Positions 9,201 through 17,246 of a stretch of DNA of 64,000 bases are shown here, piece after piece. The notes beneath the pieces were generated by a model. That model was not told the origin of the DNA. It saw only the letters and a program-made list of their open reading frames with translations, and searched no databases. Position 1 is the stretch's first letter. The number at the start of each line of letters is the position of its first letter. The stretch is from Carboxylicivirga sediminis (GTDB lineage: Bacteria > Bacteroidota > Bacteroidia > Bacteroidales > Marinilabiliaceae), in NCBI RefSeq assembly GCF_018156225.1, contig NZ_JAGTAR010000004.1:1-64000 (forward strand), read 5' to 3'. The position numbers were made by a program, and so were the translations under genes.

Positions 9201-9581
9201 TTCTATGGAGCTCCAAACGAAGGACCAAACTTCGAGATCTTTACCACAACAAGAGCTTTGGATCGCTGGACACCTGATAATCCTAATGCATCCTTCCCAC
9301 GATTGGAAGATGCTTCCAATAAGAACAATTACCTGTACAACGATTTCTGGTTAAGAGATGCCTCTTATCTGCGTTTAAAGAACCTGCAGATTGGTTATTC
9401 ATTTAACAGCAATGTACTGGATCGCATTCAAATCGAACGCCTTCGCTTATATGTGGGTGGTACTAACTTGTTTACAATTACTGATGTTGAAAGTGGATTG
9501 GATCCTGAAACCTATGATGGTCGTCCATCTTATTATCCGCCTGTATCAACTTACCTGGTGGGTATGCAAGTAACATTCTAA
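6252..9581 (+). CDS. susC: SusC-type TonB-dependent glycan transporter with STN domain
   Basis: A 1109-residue outer-membrane protein. After a signal sequence (about residues 25-45, ending near STYSQS) comes an STN domain (about 50-130), which in this family contacts the FecR anti-sigma factor. A carboxypeptidase-D-regulatory-like beta domain follows (about 136-215, G-K-V-T-D-V-N-G-E-P-L-P-G-V), then the TonB-box-like region (E-V-V-V-V-G-Y-G-T-Q), a plug (L-V-L-V-D-G-I-E-M-P) and a 22-strand barrel ending in G-M-Q-V-T-F. It imports oligosaccharides captured by SusD using TonB energy. The STN domain implies it is also the sensor for the divergent sigma gene. susD follows 10 bases downstream. 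Confidence 0.96.
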   Translation: MKKKWNCCFLFKERTTTKFVRVMKLSMLLLIVSFMQLTASTYSQSKSSITLKLKDATIEEALKSIQNNAGIDIYFQSEMIPKGAKVDINAQSSTIGEIMDAVLAKTGLTYRMIDDNIVIVPQQTLNQEAGQQQIVVKGKVTDVNGEPLPGVNVFEKTNTTNGVITGIDGDYTINVSSADAVLTFSFIGFQEQEIAIGNRTTIDVALVEEVTDLNEVVVVGYGTQRKANLTGAVSAVKGDELAKRTVTDTRLALQGAATGVTVIDRGGVPGSEEVSIKIRGNTSLSAGSDPLVLVDGIEMPIKEVNPADIESVSVLKDAASSSIYGSRAANGVILITTKRGKEGNFVVNYDGHMGWQTPATLPELVSAADYLMLVNEAKVNAGLQPKYSQDYIDKTVSGTDPINYPYTNLFEELYETAPMQNHSLRVSGGTDKARLSLSVNYLDQDGMLKNINTKRYGLRLNTDFIVNDRLNIRTDISFNRRDNEKPSRIGDAISNIVGTSPVFLSKYPNGLYGLNKDNKSPLAALEVGGMAESESELLNMKGGFDYFILNDLKWTSDLSYKSLSTRSHTFYAEHKFYDPFEEDRVVTQWYPSELFDNRWMEKETYFKTMLNYNKKLNSHNLSALAGFEAIEHNAYLLEGARKNIYSPDYAELNTGDAETKDNKGYREDWALLSYFGRLNYDYNQKYLLEANVRYDGSSRFAKGNKWGFFPSFSAGWRISEEDFLAGTEFIDNLKLRASWGELGNQDIGYYRFTSPVFAGYDYSFNDKEASGYSQWYFANEDVTWETTEILDIGFDLTLWQGKLGLVADWFKKDTHDVLMTLPISTMVGLAPAESNVGNIRNIGWEISVTHQNRIGDFEYGVGFNISDIKNEVVSLAGQEATISGWNILKEGEPVWALYGYKSDGLFQSQQEIDDAPEQPNHADLKPGDIKLVDISGDGIIDDEDRTIIGSDIPRYTYSIDLNMRYKGFDLTALLQGVAQAENYFYGAPNEGPNFEIFTTTRALDRWTPDNPNASFPRLEDASNKNNYLYNDFWLRDASYLRLKNLQIGYSFNSNVLDRIQIERLRLYVGGTNLFTITDVESGLDPETYDGRPSYYPPVSTYLVGMQVTF

Positions 9582-9591
9582 TGGTATTAAA

Positions 9592-11280
9592 ATGAGAAAA
9601 ATGAAGACATTTAAAATATATTTTTTCGCTCTGGTGCTGATCATGGGAGCGACTAATTGTAGCGACGAGTTTTTAGAGAGAACCCCAAGTGATCAGGTTT
9701 CGTCGGCAACATTCTTTCAACAGGAAAAGGACATTGTGTATGCACTCAATGCTGTGTACGACCTTATTGGCTTCAATAGCTGGAATCGCTCCTATGGTAG
9801 TGGTACAGACTTGTTGCGCATTGAAGTATTAACGGATAATGCAGTGGATCACCACTCCTGGAATGCTTGCTATGAATTGGGTAATGGAACGGCAAATGCT
9901 TATGACGGGTATGTGCAATACCGCTGGCAAGAACGCTACCGTGGTATTCAACGAGCTAACCGCATACTCGAAGGTGCACCTAATGTTGAGGATATGAACC
10001 TTGATTACCGCAACCGTTTGGTGGCCGAAGCGACCGTTTTAAGAGCTTATTTCTATTTTGATTTAGTGTATTTGTTTGGCGATGTGCCATTTATAACTTC
10101 CAGCATTTTGCCCGATGATTGTGAACCAATTGTTGGTGAGAATGGCGGTTTAATACCTAATCCTAAATGTACGCGTACCGATAAGGATGCTGTTATGGAT
10201 GCCTTGATAGCTGACTTGGAAGCTGTAACCGATCATCTGCCAAAATCATATGATGCTGACAATAAGGGCCGTGTTACCAAAGGTACTGCCTTAACGCTTA
10301 AAGCCCGCATTCACCTCTATCGTGAAGAATGGACACAAGCGGCTGCGGCGGCCAAAGCTGTGATGGATTTGGATGTATATTCACTTTATCCGCAATATGC
10401 CAACATGTTCGACTATCAGGGCGTTGATAACCAGGAAGTGATATTTGATATTCAGGTGATGAAGGATGTGTGGGAAGGTGAGTTCTGGTTACCTAACTAC
10501 GGACCAAACTCTGTTGGTGGATGGAGCTGTTCATGTCCCTTACAGTCATTGGTGGATACTTATGAAACTATTGACGGTAAAACCATTGATGATCCTACTT
10601 CTGTTTATGATCCTGCACAACCTTATGCTAATCGCGATCCACGTCTGCATCACTCCATTCTTTACCCTGGTCGTGAATGGCAGGGAGGTGTGTACAATAC
10701 CATACCAGGAGCCAGCTATCCGGGTTCAATTATCCCGGGCGACGATTTAACTGATGGCACAGGCGGACAGTGGAATAAAACGGCAACAGGTTACAACTGG
10801 TTGAAATATATTTCACAGCAAGACATTAATGATGCCAACTACTGGGATAGTGGTATTCACTTCATCATCATGCGTTATGCCGAGGTGTTATTAATGTATG
10901 CGGAAGCTAAGATTGAAGCAGGCGATATTGATCAGTCGGTGTATGATGCCATTAATGAAGTACGACAACGTGCTGATGTGATGATGCCAGCTGTTGCAAC
11001 TGGTAAGTCAGTTGATCAGTTGCGCGAGATTGTACGCCGTGAGCGTCGTGTTGAATTGGCTTTCGAAGGCATTCGCTTATATGATATCCGTCGCTGGGAA
11101 ATAGCAGAACAGGTGATGCCGGGCGAGGCTGAAGGCTTAACCTACACCGATCCTGATACTGGCAATGAGGTGACTTTGTCAGGCGGTAATCGCAACTTCA
11201 ACCCTGCCAAGCATTATTGGTGGCCTATTCCTCAGGCCGAGATTGATGTGTCGGGTTTATCACAAAACCCTAATTGGTAA
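9592..11280 (+). CDS. susD: SusD-type surface glycan-binding lipoprotein
   Basis: A 562-residue lipoprotein with a signal ending at the box A-T-N-C, then the SusD N-terminal pattern F-L-E-R-T-P-S-D-Q. TPR-like helical repeats include A-E-A-T-V-L-R-A-Y-F-Y-F-D-L-V near residue 145. The C-terminus has the RagB/SusD signature R-R-E-R-R-V-E-L-A-F-E-G-I-R-L-Y-D-I-R-R-W and ends in L-S-Q-N-P-N-W. It caps the SusC barrel at the cell surface and binds the polysaccharide. The family is certain; the ligand is not readable from sequence. A hairpin follows the gene. Confidence 0.96.
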   Translation: MRKMKTFKIYFFALVLIMGATNCSDEFLERTPSDQVSSATFFQQEKDIVYALNAVYDLIGFNSWNRSYGSGTDLLRIEVLTDNAVDHHSWNACYELGNGTANAYDGYVQYRWQERYRGIQRANRILEGAPNVEDMNLDYRNRLVAEATVLRAYFYFDLVYLFGDVPFITSSILPDDCEPIVGENGGLIPNPKCTRTDKDAVMDALIADLEAVTDHLPKSYDADNKGRVTKGTALTLKARIHLYREEWTQAAAAAKAVMDLDVYSLYPQYANMFDYQGVDNQEVIFDIQVMKDVWEGEFWLPNYGPNSVGGWSCSCPLQSLVDTYETIDGKTIDDPTSVYDPAQPYANRDPRLHHSILYPGREWQGGVYNTIPGASYPGSIIPGDDLTDGTGGQWNKTATGYNWLKYISQQDINDANYWDSGIHFIIMRYAEVLLMYAEAKIEAGDIDQSVYDAINEVRQRADVMMPAVATGKSVDQLREIVRRERRVELAFEGIRLYDIRRWEIAEQVMPGEAEGLTYTDPDTGNEVTLSGGNRNFNPAKHYWWPIPQAEIDVSGLSQNPNW

Positions 11281-11300
11281 ATAGGAACCAAAGTAAGTGT

Positions 11301-11321
11301 ATCCCGGAGATTCTCCGGGAT
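11301..11321 (+). terminator. Hairpin after susD
   Basis: A perfect 9-bp stem (ATCCCGGAG with CTCCGGGAT) and 3-base loop start 20 bases after the susD stop. No T tract follows, so it more likely protects the susCD message end or attenuates read-through into the downstream enzymes than fully terminating. Confidence 0.55.
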
Positions 11322-11429
11322 GCCTTACACTTTATAAAGTTAAGGTCTGTTGAATACTATGCCGTTAAGATGTAATGAGAAAATAAATACTTATCGTAAT
11401 CAACTCATTACGGCTAAATAGCTTCAAAA

Positions 11430-12980
11430 ATGAAAATACAATTGATTGGCCTTTTGGCACTTATAATTATTACAGGTTGCAGATATCGCCAAAGTGATTC
11501 GAAGCAAAAGATAACCTATGCAACAGGGGACCTGTCGCTTCAATCTGACAATGCTATTTTACAAGAAGGATTCAACTGGGCTGTTGATAAAACCAGTCAG
11601 TTTGTGATGACTGGAAAAAACGGATTAGTAAATAAGGATGAACGTACACCTGAAGGAACAGGTACTGCTGATTATATTCCATCCTATTGGGCCGGGTATT
11701 ATGATCGCACGGCTTTTTATAGCAGAGACTTTGTTCATCAGGCCGTTGGCGCTCAAATTGTTGGCTTATGGGACGAAAATTACACCATGTTTAACACGTT
11801 TGCAGCTAACTCCACCGAAGCAAGAGATTGGTGGACACTGTGGGCGTTTAATTTTGATGGAACGCCACACCACATTGATTACAGAAGCGAAAACAAGTTT
11901 GTGAAGGAATTGCCTGCTCAGTTTGAGCTGATAGAAAAGGCTTATAAGCAATACCTCTGGAGTGGAGATAAACGTTATATTAGGGATTCTGTACTATGGA
12001 ATTTCTATACCCGAACCTTAACGGACTTTATTGCCTTACATGATCCCAATAACAACGGTGTTGCCGAAGGTAAAGGTGGTATATGGGCAGGTAGCTGCAC
12101 CTATAATGAACGGGGCGAGTACCCGATTGAAGCAGGCGATGGCATTGCGTGTCAATACCAGGCAACCCTGGCCTATGCGCATATGTTGATGGCCCGTGGT
12201 GAAGCAGGTAAAGCTCAGCTATGGTATGATAAATCAGCTGCACTAAAAGACTATTTTAATAATGACTGGAGCGTCACAGACGATAGTACATATGCACGCG
12301 GATTAAATAAAGAAGGGGTGAAATTAACCGGTTTTGGCAAAGAGAACTCGTGGTTTATGCCTTTGAAATTAATTACAGAGCCGGGTCAGAGAAATGATAA
12401 CTACCTGGAGTTTATTGCTGATAATCTTGGCAATGGGATTGGAACAACGCCTACTGCTCCTCACAATATCGAAGCCTATACCTATTTGCCTGATATGTAT
12501 TTCCATTACAACAGGAATGATGAGGGCTGGAAATGGATGAAATATATTTTGTCCGTTAAAGATCTTCCGCACGAGCGTCCTTCTCAGGGCACCAATGGTG
12601 ATTATCCTGAAATTTCATATACCATCGTTTCACAAGTAGTGGAAGGGATGATGGGAATTGAACCTAATGCGATTGCAGGTCAGGTAAATACGGTTTCAAG
12701 ATTACCCAAGGATATTAATACTATCAAAGTAAATAATGTTCGATTTGGAGACTATTGTATTGACCTGGAACATGTCGGTGTTCAAAAATCAGTATTAACA
12801 AACAAATCTGCACAATCATTAAACTGGGAGGTATGTTTTTATGGAACATATAATACTATTCTTGTGAATGAAATAGTAATGCATGCAGAACAAAAGACTA
12901 TTAATGGGTCGAAAGTTAGTTTTGTCCAAGTGGATGCGGAGGCTGGCTTATCCATCACTGCAGAAGCTCAGGTACACTAA
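11430..12980 (+). CDS. Unclassified (alpha/alpha)6-like glycosidase-type lipoprotein
   Basis: A 516-residue exported protein with a lipoprotein signal (I-I-I-T-G-C). The mature protein is rich in aromatic and acidic residues and in helix-loop repeats like those of six-hairpin glycosidases: W-A-G-Y-Y-D-R-T-A-F-Y, D-E-N-Y-T-M-F, H-D-P-N-N-N-G-V-A-E-G and E-A-G-D-G-I-A-C-Q. The last 100 residues look like a small beta domain. I cannot name a CAZy family from the sequence. Its position directly after susCD and before GH97 genes makes a glycan-cleaving role likely but inferred. Acidic residues in the E-A-G-D and D-E-N segments are candidates for catalysis. It could also be a non-catalytic member of the fold. 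Confidence 0.6.
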   Translation: MKIQLIGLLALIIITGCRYRQSDSKQKITYATGDLSLQSDNAILQEGFNWAVDKTSQFVMTGKNGLVNKDERTPEGTGTADYIPSYWAGYYDRTAFYSRDFVHQAVGAQIVGLWDENYTMFNTFAANSTEARDWWTLWAFNFDGTPHHIDYRSENKFVKELPAQFELIEKAYKQYLWSGDKRYIRDSVLWNFYTRTLTDFIALHDPNNNGVAEGKGGIWAGSCTYNERGEYPIEAGDGIACQYQATLAYAHMLMARGEAGKAQLWYDKSAALKDYFNNDWSVTDDSTYARGLNKEGVKLTGFGKENSWFMPLKLITEPGQRNDNYLEFIADNLGNGIGTTPTAPHNIEAYTYLPDMYFHYNRNDEGWKWMKYILSVKDLPHERPSQGTNGDYPEISYTIVSQVVEGMMGIEPNAIAGQVNTVSRLPKDINTIKVNNVRFGDYCIDLEHVGVQKSVLTNKSAQSLNWEVCFYGTYNTILVNEIVMHAEQKTINGSKVSFVQVDAEAGLSITAEAQVH

Positions 12981-12996
12981 AAATCAATAACATATC

Positions 12997-13008
12997 GCAA
13001 GCGTTTGC
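12997..13008. promoter_or_regulatory. LacI-family-like operator candidate
   Basis: GCAAGCGTTTGC differs at one base from the symmetrical LacI-family core GCAAACGTTTGC. It lies 82 bases before the first GH97 start in a noncoding gap. No LacI-type regulator is encoded in the window, so the regulator would be elsewhere. Confidence 0.35.
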
Positions 13009-13089
13009 CTGTTGAACTATTCAGTGAGATTTCAACAAATCGCTCCGGAATCGCTTTGTGAAGAACATTTTAAACGATAGATAAGCGCA

Positions 13090-15045
13090 ATGAATCTTAA
13101 AAATATAACGTTACTGTTGGTCTTTATAAGCACAGTAGTAACAAATAGTAATGCAAAAGAGAGCCAGGTATCTTCGCCTGATCAAAAGATTAAAGTAACG
13201 ATTAGTATCGGGGAAGAGATTGCCTATTCGGTTGATTATAAGGGTCAGAAACTGATTGCTCCATCTGCTATATCTATGGATCTGGGGTTTGGTGATGTGC
13301 TCGGACATAGACCTAAATTGATGGGGAGTAAAACAACAACAGTTAATGAGGTGCTTAAGCCCGTTGTTAAAGAAAAGCGTGCCGAGGTAAAGAATCATTA
13401 CAATGAATTAATCCTAAGTTTCAAGGACGATTACCAGCTGGCCTTCAGGGTATTTGACGATGGTATGGCCTATCGCTGGATAAGCAAACGGAAAGGGGAT
13501 ATCACGGTTTATAACGAAGAAGCGAATTTTACGTTTGCTACTAATCAGATGGTGTATTTCCCTGAAACAAAAGGATACATTACCGCTTTTCAACACACCT
13601 ACAAGTACCTGCCACTAGATAGTATCTCTGGCGAAAGGATGTGTATCACACCTGCCTTGGTGGATGTGGATAAAGGACCAAAGGTGGCCATTACAGAGGC
13701 TGATTTAAGAGATTACCCTGGCATGTTTTTAAGCGGTAACAGCAATAATACCTTAAAAGGTAAATATGCGCCCTATATTTTAAAAGGCGACAGGCTAGTG
13801 AAGAAAGAAGACATTAAACGAGCAGATTACCTGGCAAGAACAACAGGTACACGCAGTTTCCCATGGCGCGTTGTAACCATTGTCGATAATGATGGTGACT
13901 TGCTAAATACAGAGATTGTCTATCGCTTGGGAGAGCCTTCTAAAATCAAGGATCCTTCATGGATTAAAAGTGGTAAGATTGCCTGGGACTGGTACAATGC
14001 CAACAACATTTATAATGTGGATTTCCGTGCCGGTTTAAACTATGAGACTTATAAATATTACATCGATTTTGCGGCCGATAATAATATTGAGTATGTGGTG
14101 CTGGATGAAGGCTGGTCAAATACTTATGATATCTGGGAGCTGAATGAAGATATGCGCATGGATGAATTGACAGCTTACGCCCTTGAAAAAGAGGTAGGGT
14201 TGATCCTTTGGGTAGAATGGAGCACTTTCGATGCTGATATGGAGGCCCTGACCGATAGATTTGTTGAGTGGGGAGTGGTTGGTATCAAAATGGACTTTAT
14301 GAACCGCGATGATCAGTACATGGTGCGTTTGTATGAAAGAGTGGCTGAAACCTGTGCATGTAAGCAATTAATGGTCGATTTTCATGGGGCTTTTAAACCA
14401 ACAGGTATCCGTCGTACTTATCCTAATATCATGACTTATGAGGGTGTTGCCGGACTGGAGAACTGTAAGTGGGCTGATTATTCTGATCCAGAGTATGATG
14501 TAACCTTTCCGTTTATCCGGATGCTGGCCGGCCCGGCTGATTATACGCCCGGCGCTATGAATACAGCACAAAAGAAAAACTTTAAACCAATTTTTAACCG
14601 CCCGATGGGACTGGGTACAAGAGCGCATCAATTGGCTATGTATGTGGTATTTGAAAGCCCTTTACAAATGCTGGCTGATTCGCCAACTGCCTATATTAAA
14701 GAAACCGAATGCCTGGCATTTCTTTCAGCGGTGCCTGTTGAGTGGGACGAAACAGTGGTGCTGGATGCCAAGGTTGGGGAGTATATTGTGATTGCTCGTA
14801 AACACGGAAACGACTGGTACCTGGCTGCCATGACTGATTGGAACAAGCGGGATGTGACCATTGACCTGTCAAAGATAAGCACTGGCACATTTACCCTGGA
14901 AGAATATGCGGATGGTGTTAATGCCGACCGAAATGGTAACGACTATAAAAAAACGATTAGAACCATTTCAAGTGATGAAACCATTGAAGTGAAAATGGCA
15001 CCTGGTGGTGGATGGGTCGCAATTCTTAGGGGTTCTGAAAACTAA
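13090..15045 (+). CDS. Glycoside hydrolase family 97
   Basis: A 651-residue secreted enzyme with a cleavable-looking signal (ending S-N-A-K). The family layout is visible: N-terminal beta-sandwich domain (to about residue 280), TIM barrel (about 290-560: I-A-W-D-W-Y-N, V-V-L-D-E-G-W, G-I-K-M-D-F) and a C-terminal beta domain ending G-G-G-W-V-A-I-L. D402 in GIKMDF sits where retaining GH97 members carry the nucleophile. E451 in TYEGV is a candidate acid/base. By comparison with characterised members the activity would be alpha-galactosidase-like or another retaining alpha-glycosidase, not SusB-type inverting alpha-glucosidase; this is inference. A paralogue lies two genes downstream. Confidence 0.92.
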   Translation: MNLKNITLLLVFISTVVTNSNAKESQVSSPDQKIKVTISIGEEIAYSVDYKGQKLIAPSAISMDLGFGDVLGHRPKLMGSKTTTVNEVLKPVVKEKRAEVKNHYNELILSFKDDYQLAFRVFDDGMAYRWISKRKGDITVYNEEANFTFATNQMVYFPETKGYITAFQHTYKYLPLDSISGERMCITPALVDVDKGPKVAITEADLRDYPGMFLSGNSNNTLKGKYAPYILKGDRLVKKEDIKRADYLARTTGTRSFPWRVVTIVDNDGDLLNTEIVYRLGEPSKIKDPSWIKSGKIAWDWYNANNIYNVDFRAGLNYETYKYYIDFAADNNIEYVVLDEGWSNTYDIWELNEDMRMDELTAYALEKEVGLILWVEWSTFDADMEALTDRFVEWGVVGIKMDFMNRDDQYMVRLYERVAETCACKQLMVDFHGAFKPTGIRRTYPNIMTYEGVAGLENCKWADYSDPEYDVTFPFIRMLAGPADYTPGAMNTAQKKNFKPIFNRPMGLGTRAHQLAMYVVFESPLQMLADSPTAYIKETECLAFLSAVPVEWDETVVLDAKVGEYIVIARKHGNDWYLAAMTDWNKRDVTIDLSKISTGTFTLEEYADGVNADRNGNDYKKTIRTISSDETIEVKMAPGGGWVAILRGSEN

Positions 15046-15215
15046 ATAATAGTGGTAACTTATACATGTCATTATTGATTTTACTGTTCGCTACAAGTTT
15101 GATTTAAAGCATAAATCCTATTCATATGAAACGAGCCATGAGAATTGCTTCTCACGCAGGAGCATGATTAATTTTGGCGAGTTCCATGTGGCAATAAAGA
15201 ACAAAATATAAACAC

Positions 15216-17234
15216 ATGAAAAATATCTTCCTAATAGTCTTGTTTCTAATTTCTCTCCAGATAAATGGGCAAGACAATGTTAATATTTGGGAAATAAACA
15301 AAGATGGCAGCATCAGCTGGTCTGTCAATGGCGCTGTTTTACCCCACCTCGATGATATCGAGATGAGTGGTAAGTTTATTTCTGCCGTGGTAAAATACGG
15401 CGTTAATGCTGATAACAGTTTCAGCATTGGCCGCGAAATAGTGTGGCCGATGTTACGCATCATTCCTAATCAAACCAGAGGTGGTTTGCTGCGTACCATT
15501 AATGATGATGTTATTAAAGGGCTTCACATCGAGGGGCGCAGACCAACAAAGGAGTTGGTGCATGAAGTGCAGCACGATGGTACGCTGTCCGTACGAAGAG
15601 AGTTGCAGTTTAGCTATTTCAGAACCAGGCCTGTCTTAAAACTGGAGTTGGAGAGTACTCATTTCACCTCATACGACCAGCCTGTTTTTTGTGAGAAATA
15701 CGTGCTTCGTAATCCTGGTGATAAAGCTGTTTTTGTAGAAATTCCGGAAACCAATAAACAGTGGCTTGCACATGCTGAACGGACTGTGGATGGGCCACAC
15801 TTTGTGACATATCAAACCATTAATGGTGGTTCAAAAAAGATTGCTGCCGGTGACTCTATCGTTTTTTACACCACTATATCGGCACATCGTTTGAATGAAA
15901 AGGCGGCTGACATAGACGTTGAAGAGGAATTAGCTAAAAGAGCCTCTTTTGTTGGCCAATTGTGGGACAACCTGATATTGGAAACACCCGATAAGACTTT
16001 AAATACAGCTTTTGCATTTGCTAAAATAAGAGCCAATGAAAGTATTTATCAAACCAAAGGCGGGCCAATGCATGGTCCTGGTGGATTGAACTATTATGCG
16101 GCTATCTGGGCCAATGACCAGGCAGAATATATCAATCCTTTCTTCCCGTTCCAGGGTTATGATTATGGTAATGAATCGGCCATTAACGCCTTCCGTCACT
16201 TTGCCCGCTTTATGAATGATGTGTATGAACCCATCCCATCATCTATAATTGCCGAAGGCATTAGCTATTGGAATGGAGCAGGAGATAGGGGAGACGCTGC
16301 CATGATTGCCTATGGTGCTGCGCGTTTTGCACTCACATATGGTGACAAAAAAATTGCTCAGGAGCTGTGGCCATTGATCGAATGGTGCCTTGAGTTTAGC
16401 CGTCGTAAGATCAACGAACACGGCGTTGTGTCGTCTGATTCAGATGAGCTGGAAGGGCGTTTCCCAGCAGGGGATGCTAACTTATGCACCTCTTCATTGT
16501 ATTACGATGCCTTGCAGTCTGCCTCTTTTTTGTGCAACGAGTTAGGTTTAGGCAATGAACTAGCCGACAATTATGCCATACAGGCTTCAACCTTAAGGAA
16601 AAATATTGAACAATATTTCGGGGCCAATGTAATGGGCTTTGACACATACAGGTATTACGAAGGGAATGATATCCTTAGAGCCTGGATATGCATCCCTTTA
16701 ACAGTTGGTATTTATGAACGCAAAGCGGCCACCATCGATGCCCTTTTCTCACCTGACCTATGGACAGCTGACGGTTTAGCCACAGAAGCTGGAGATACAA
16801 CCTTTTGGGATCGTTCTACTTTGTATGGTTTAAGAGGGGTATTTGCAGCCGGTGAAACCAAACGCGGGCTAGAGTTTCTGAAATATTACTCTAACCGCCG
16901 CTTGCTGGGCGATCGTGTTCCCTATCCGGTTGAGGCTTACCCGGAAAATAACCAACGTCATTTATCGGCTGAGAGCGCCTTGTACTGCCGGGTATATATC
17001 GAAGGATTATTTGGCATTCGTCCAACTGGTTTTAACGCGTTTACCATTACCCCTCAGTTGCCAGCTGAGTGGGATTATATGAATATTCGAAAAATGCACG
17101 GGTTCGGTCAACAATTTGATGTTGAGGTTATTCGAAAGAAAGGCAAGGTTCAGGTAATCATCAAAGATTCTCAGGGTAAAAATTTATTCAGAAAAACAGT
17201 GACCAATGGCACGACCATTCAGGTTAAGTTATAA
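15216..17234 (+). CDS. Six-hairpin glycosidase-like secreted enzyme, family not recognised
   Basis: A 672-residue protein with an N-terminal signal (L-F-L-I-S-L-Q-I-N-G-Q) and no lipobox cysteine. Residues up to about 230 form a beta-sandwich-like domain. Residues about 250-580 resemble an (alpha/alpha)6 barrel of the amylo-alpha-1,6-glucosidase/rhamnosidase-like clan: Y-A-A-I-W-A-N-D-Q-A-E-Y, G-D-R-G-D-A-A-M, S-S-D-S-D-E-L-E-G-R-F and P-V-E-A-Y-P-E. A short C-terminal beta domain follows. W-A-N-D-Q-A-E and D-E-L-E-G hold likely catalytic acids. It lies between two GH97 genes, with the second 12 bases downstream, so it should act on the same glycan, probably in the periplasm. I cannot assign a CAZy family. 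Confidence 0.65.
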   Translation: MKNIFLIVLFLISLQINGQDNVNIWEINKDGSISWSVNGAVLPHLDDIEMSGKFISAVVKYGVNADNSFSIGREIVWPMLRIIPNQTRGGLLRTINDDVIKGLHIEGRRPTKELVHEVQHDGTLSVRRELQFSYFRTRPVLKLELESTHFTSYDQPVFCEKYVLRNPGDKAVFVEIPETNKQWLAHAERTVDGPHFVTYQTINGGSKKIAAGDSIVFYTTISAHRLNEKAADIDVEEELAKRASFVGQLWDNLILETPDKTLNTAFAFAKIRANESIYQTKGGPMHGPGGLNYYAAIWANDQAEYINPFFPFQGYDYGNESAINAFRHFARFMNDVYEPIPSSIIAEGISYWNGAGDRGDAAMIAYGAARFALTYGDKKIAQELWPLIEWCLEFSRRKINEHGVVSSDSDELEGRFPAGDANLCTSSLYYDALQSASFLCNELGLGNELADNYAIQASTLRKNIEQYFGANVMGFDTYRYYEGNDILRAWICIPLTVGIYERKAATIDALFSPDLWTADGLATEAGDTTFWDRSTLYGLRGVFAAGETKRGLEFLKYYSNRRLLGDRVPYPVEAYPENNQRHLSAESALYCRVYIEGLFGIRPTGFNAFTITPQLPAEWDYMNIRKMHGFGQQFDVEVIRKKGKVQVIIKDSQGKNLFRKTVTNGTTIQVKL

Positions 17235-17246
17235 ATCCACAATTAG

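Noticed and set aside
15139-15154. Small stem TGAGAA/TTCTCA upstream of the six-hairpin gene
   Set aside because: Only 6 bp, no T tract, expected by chance in a gap of this size.
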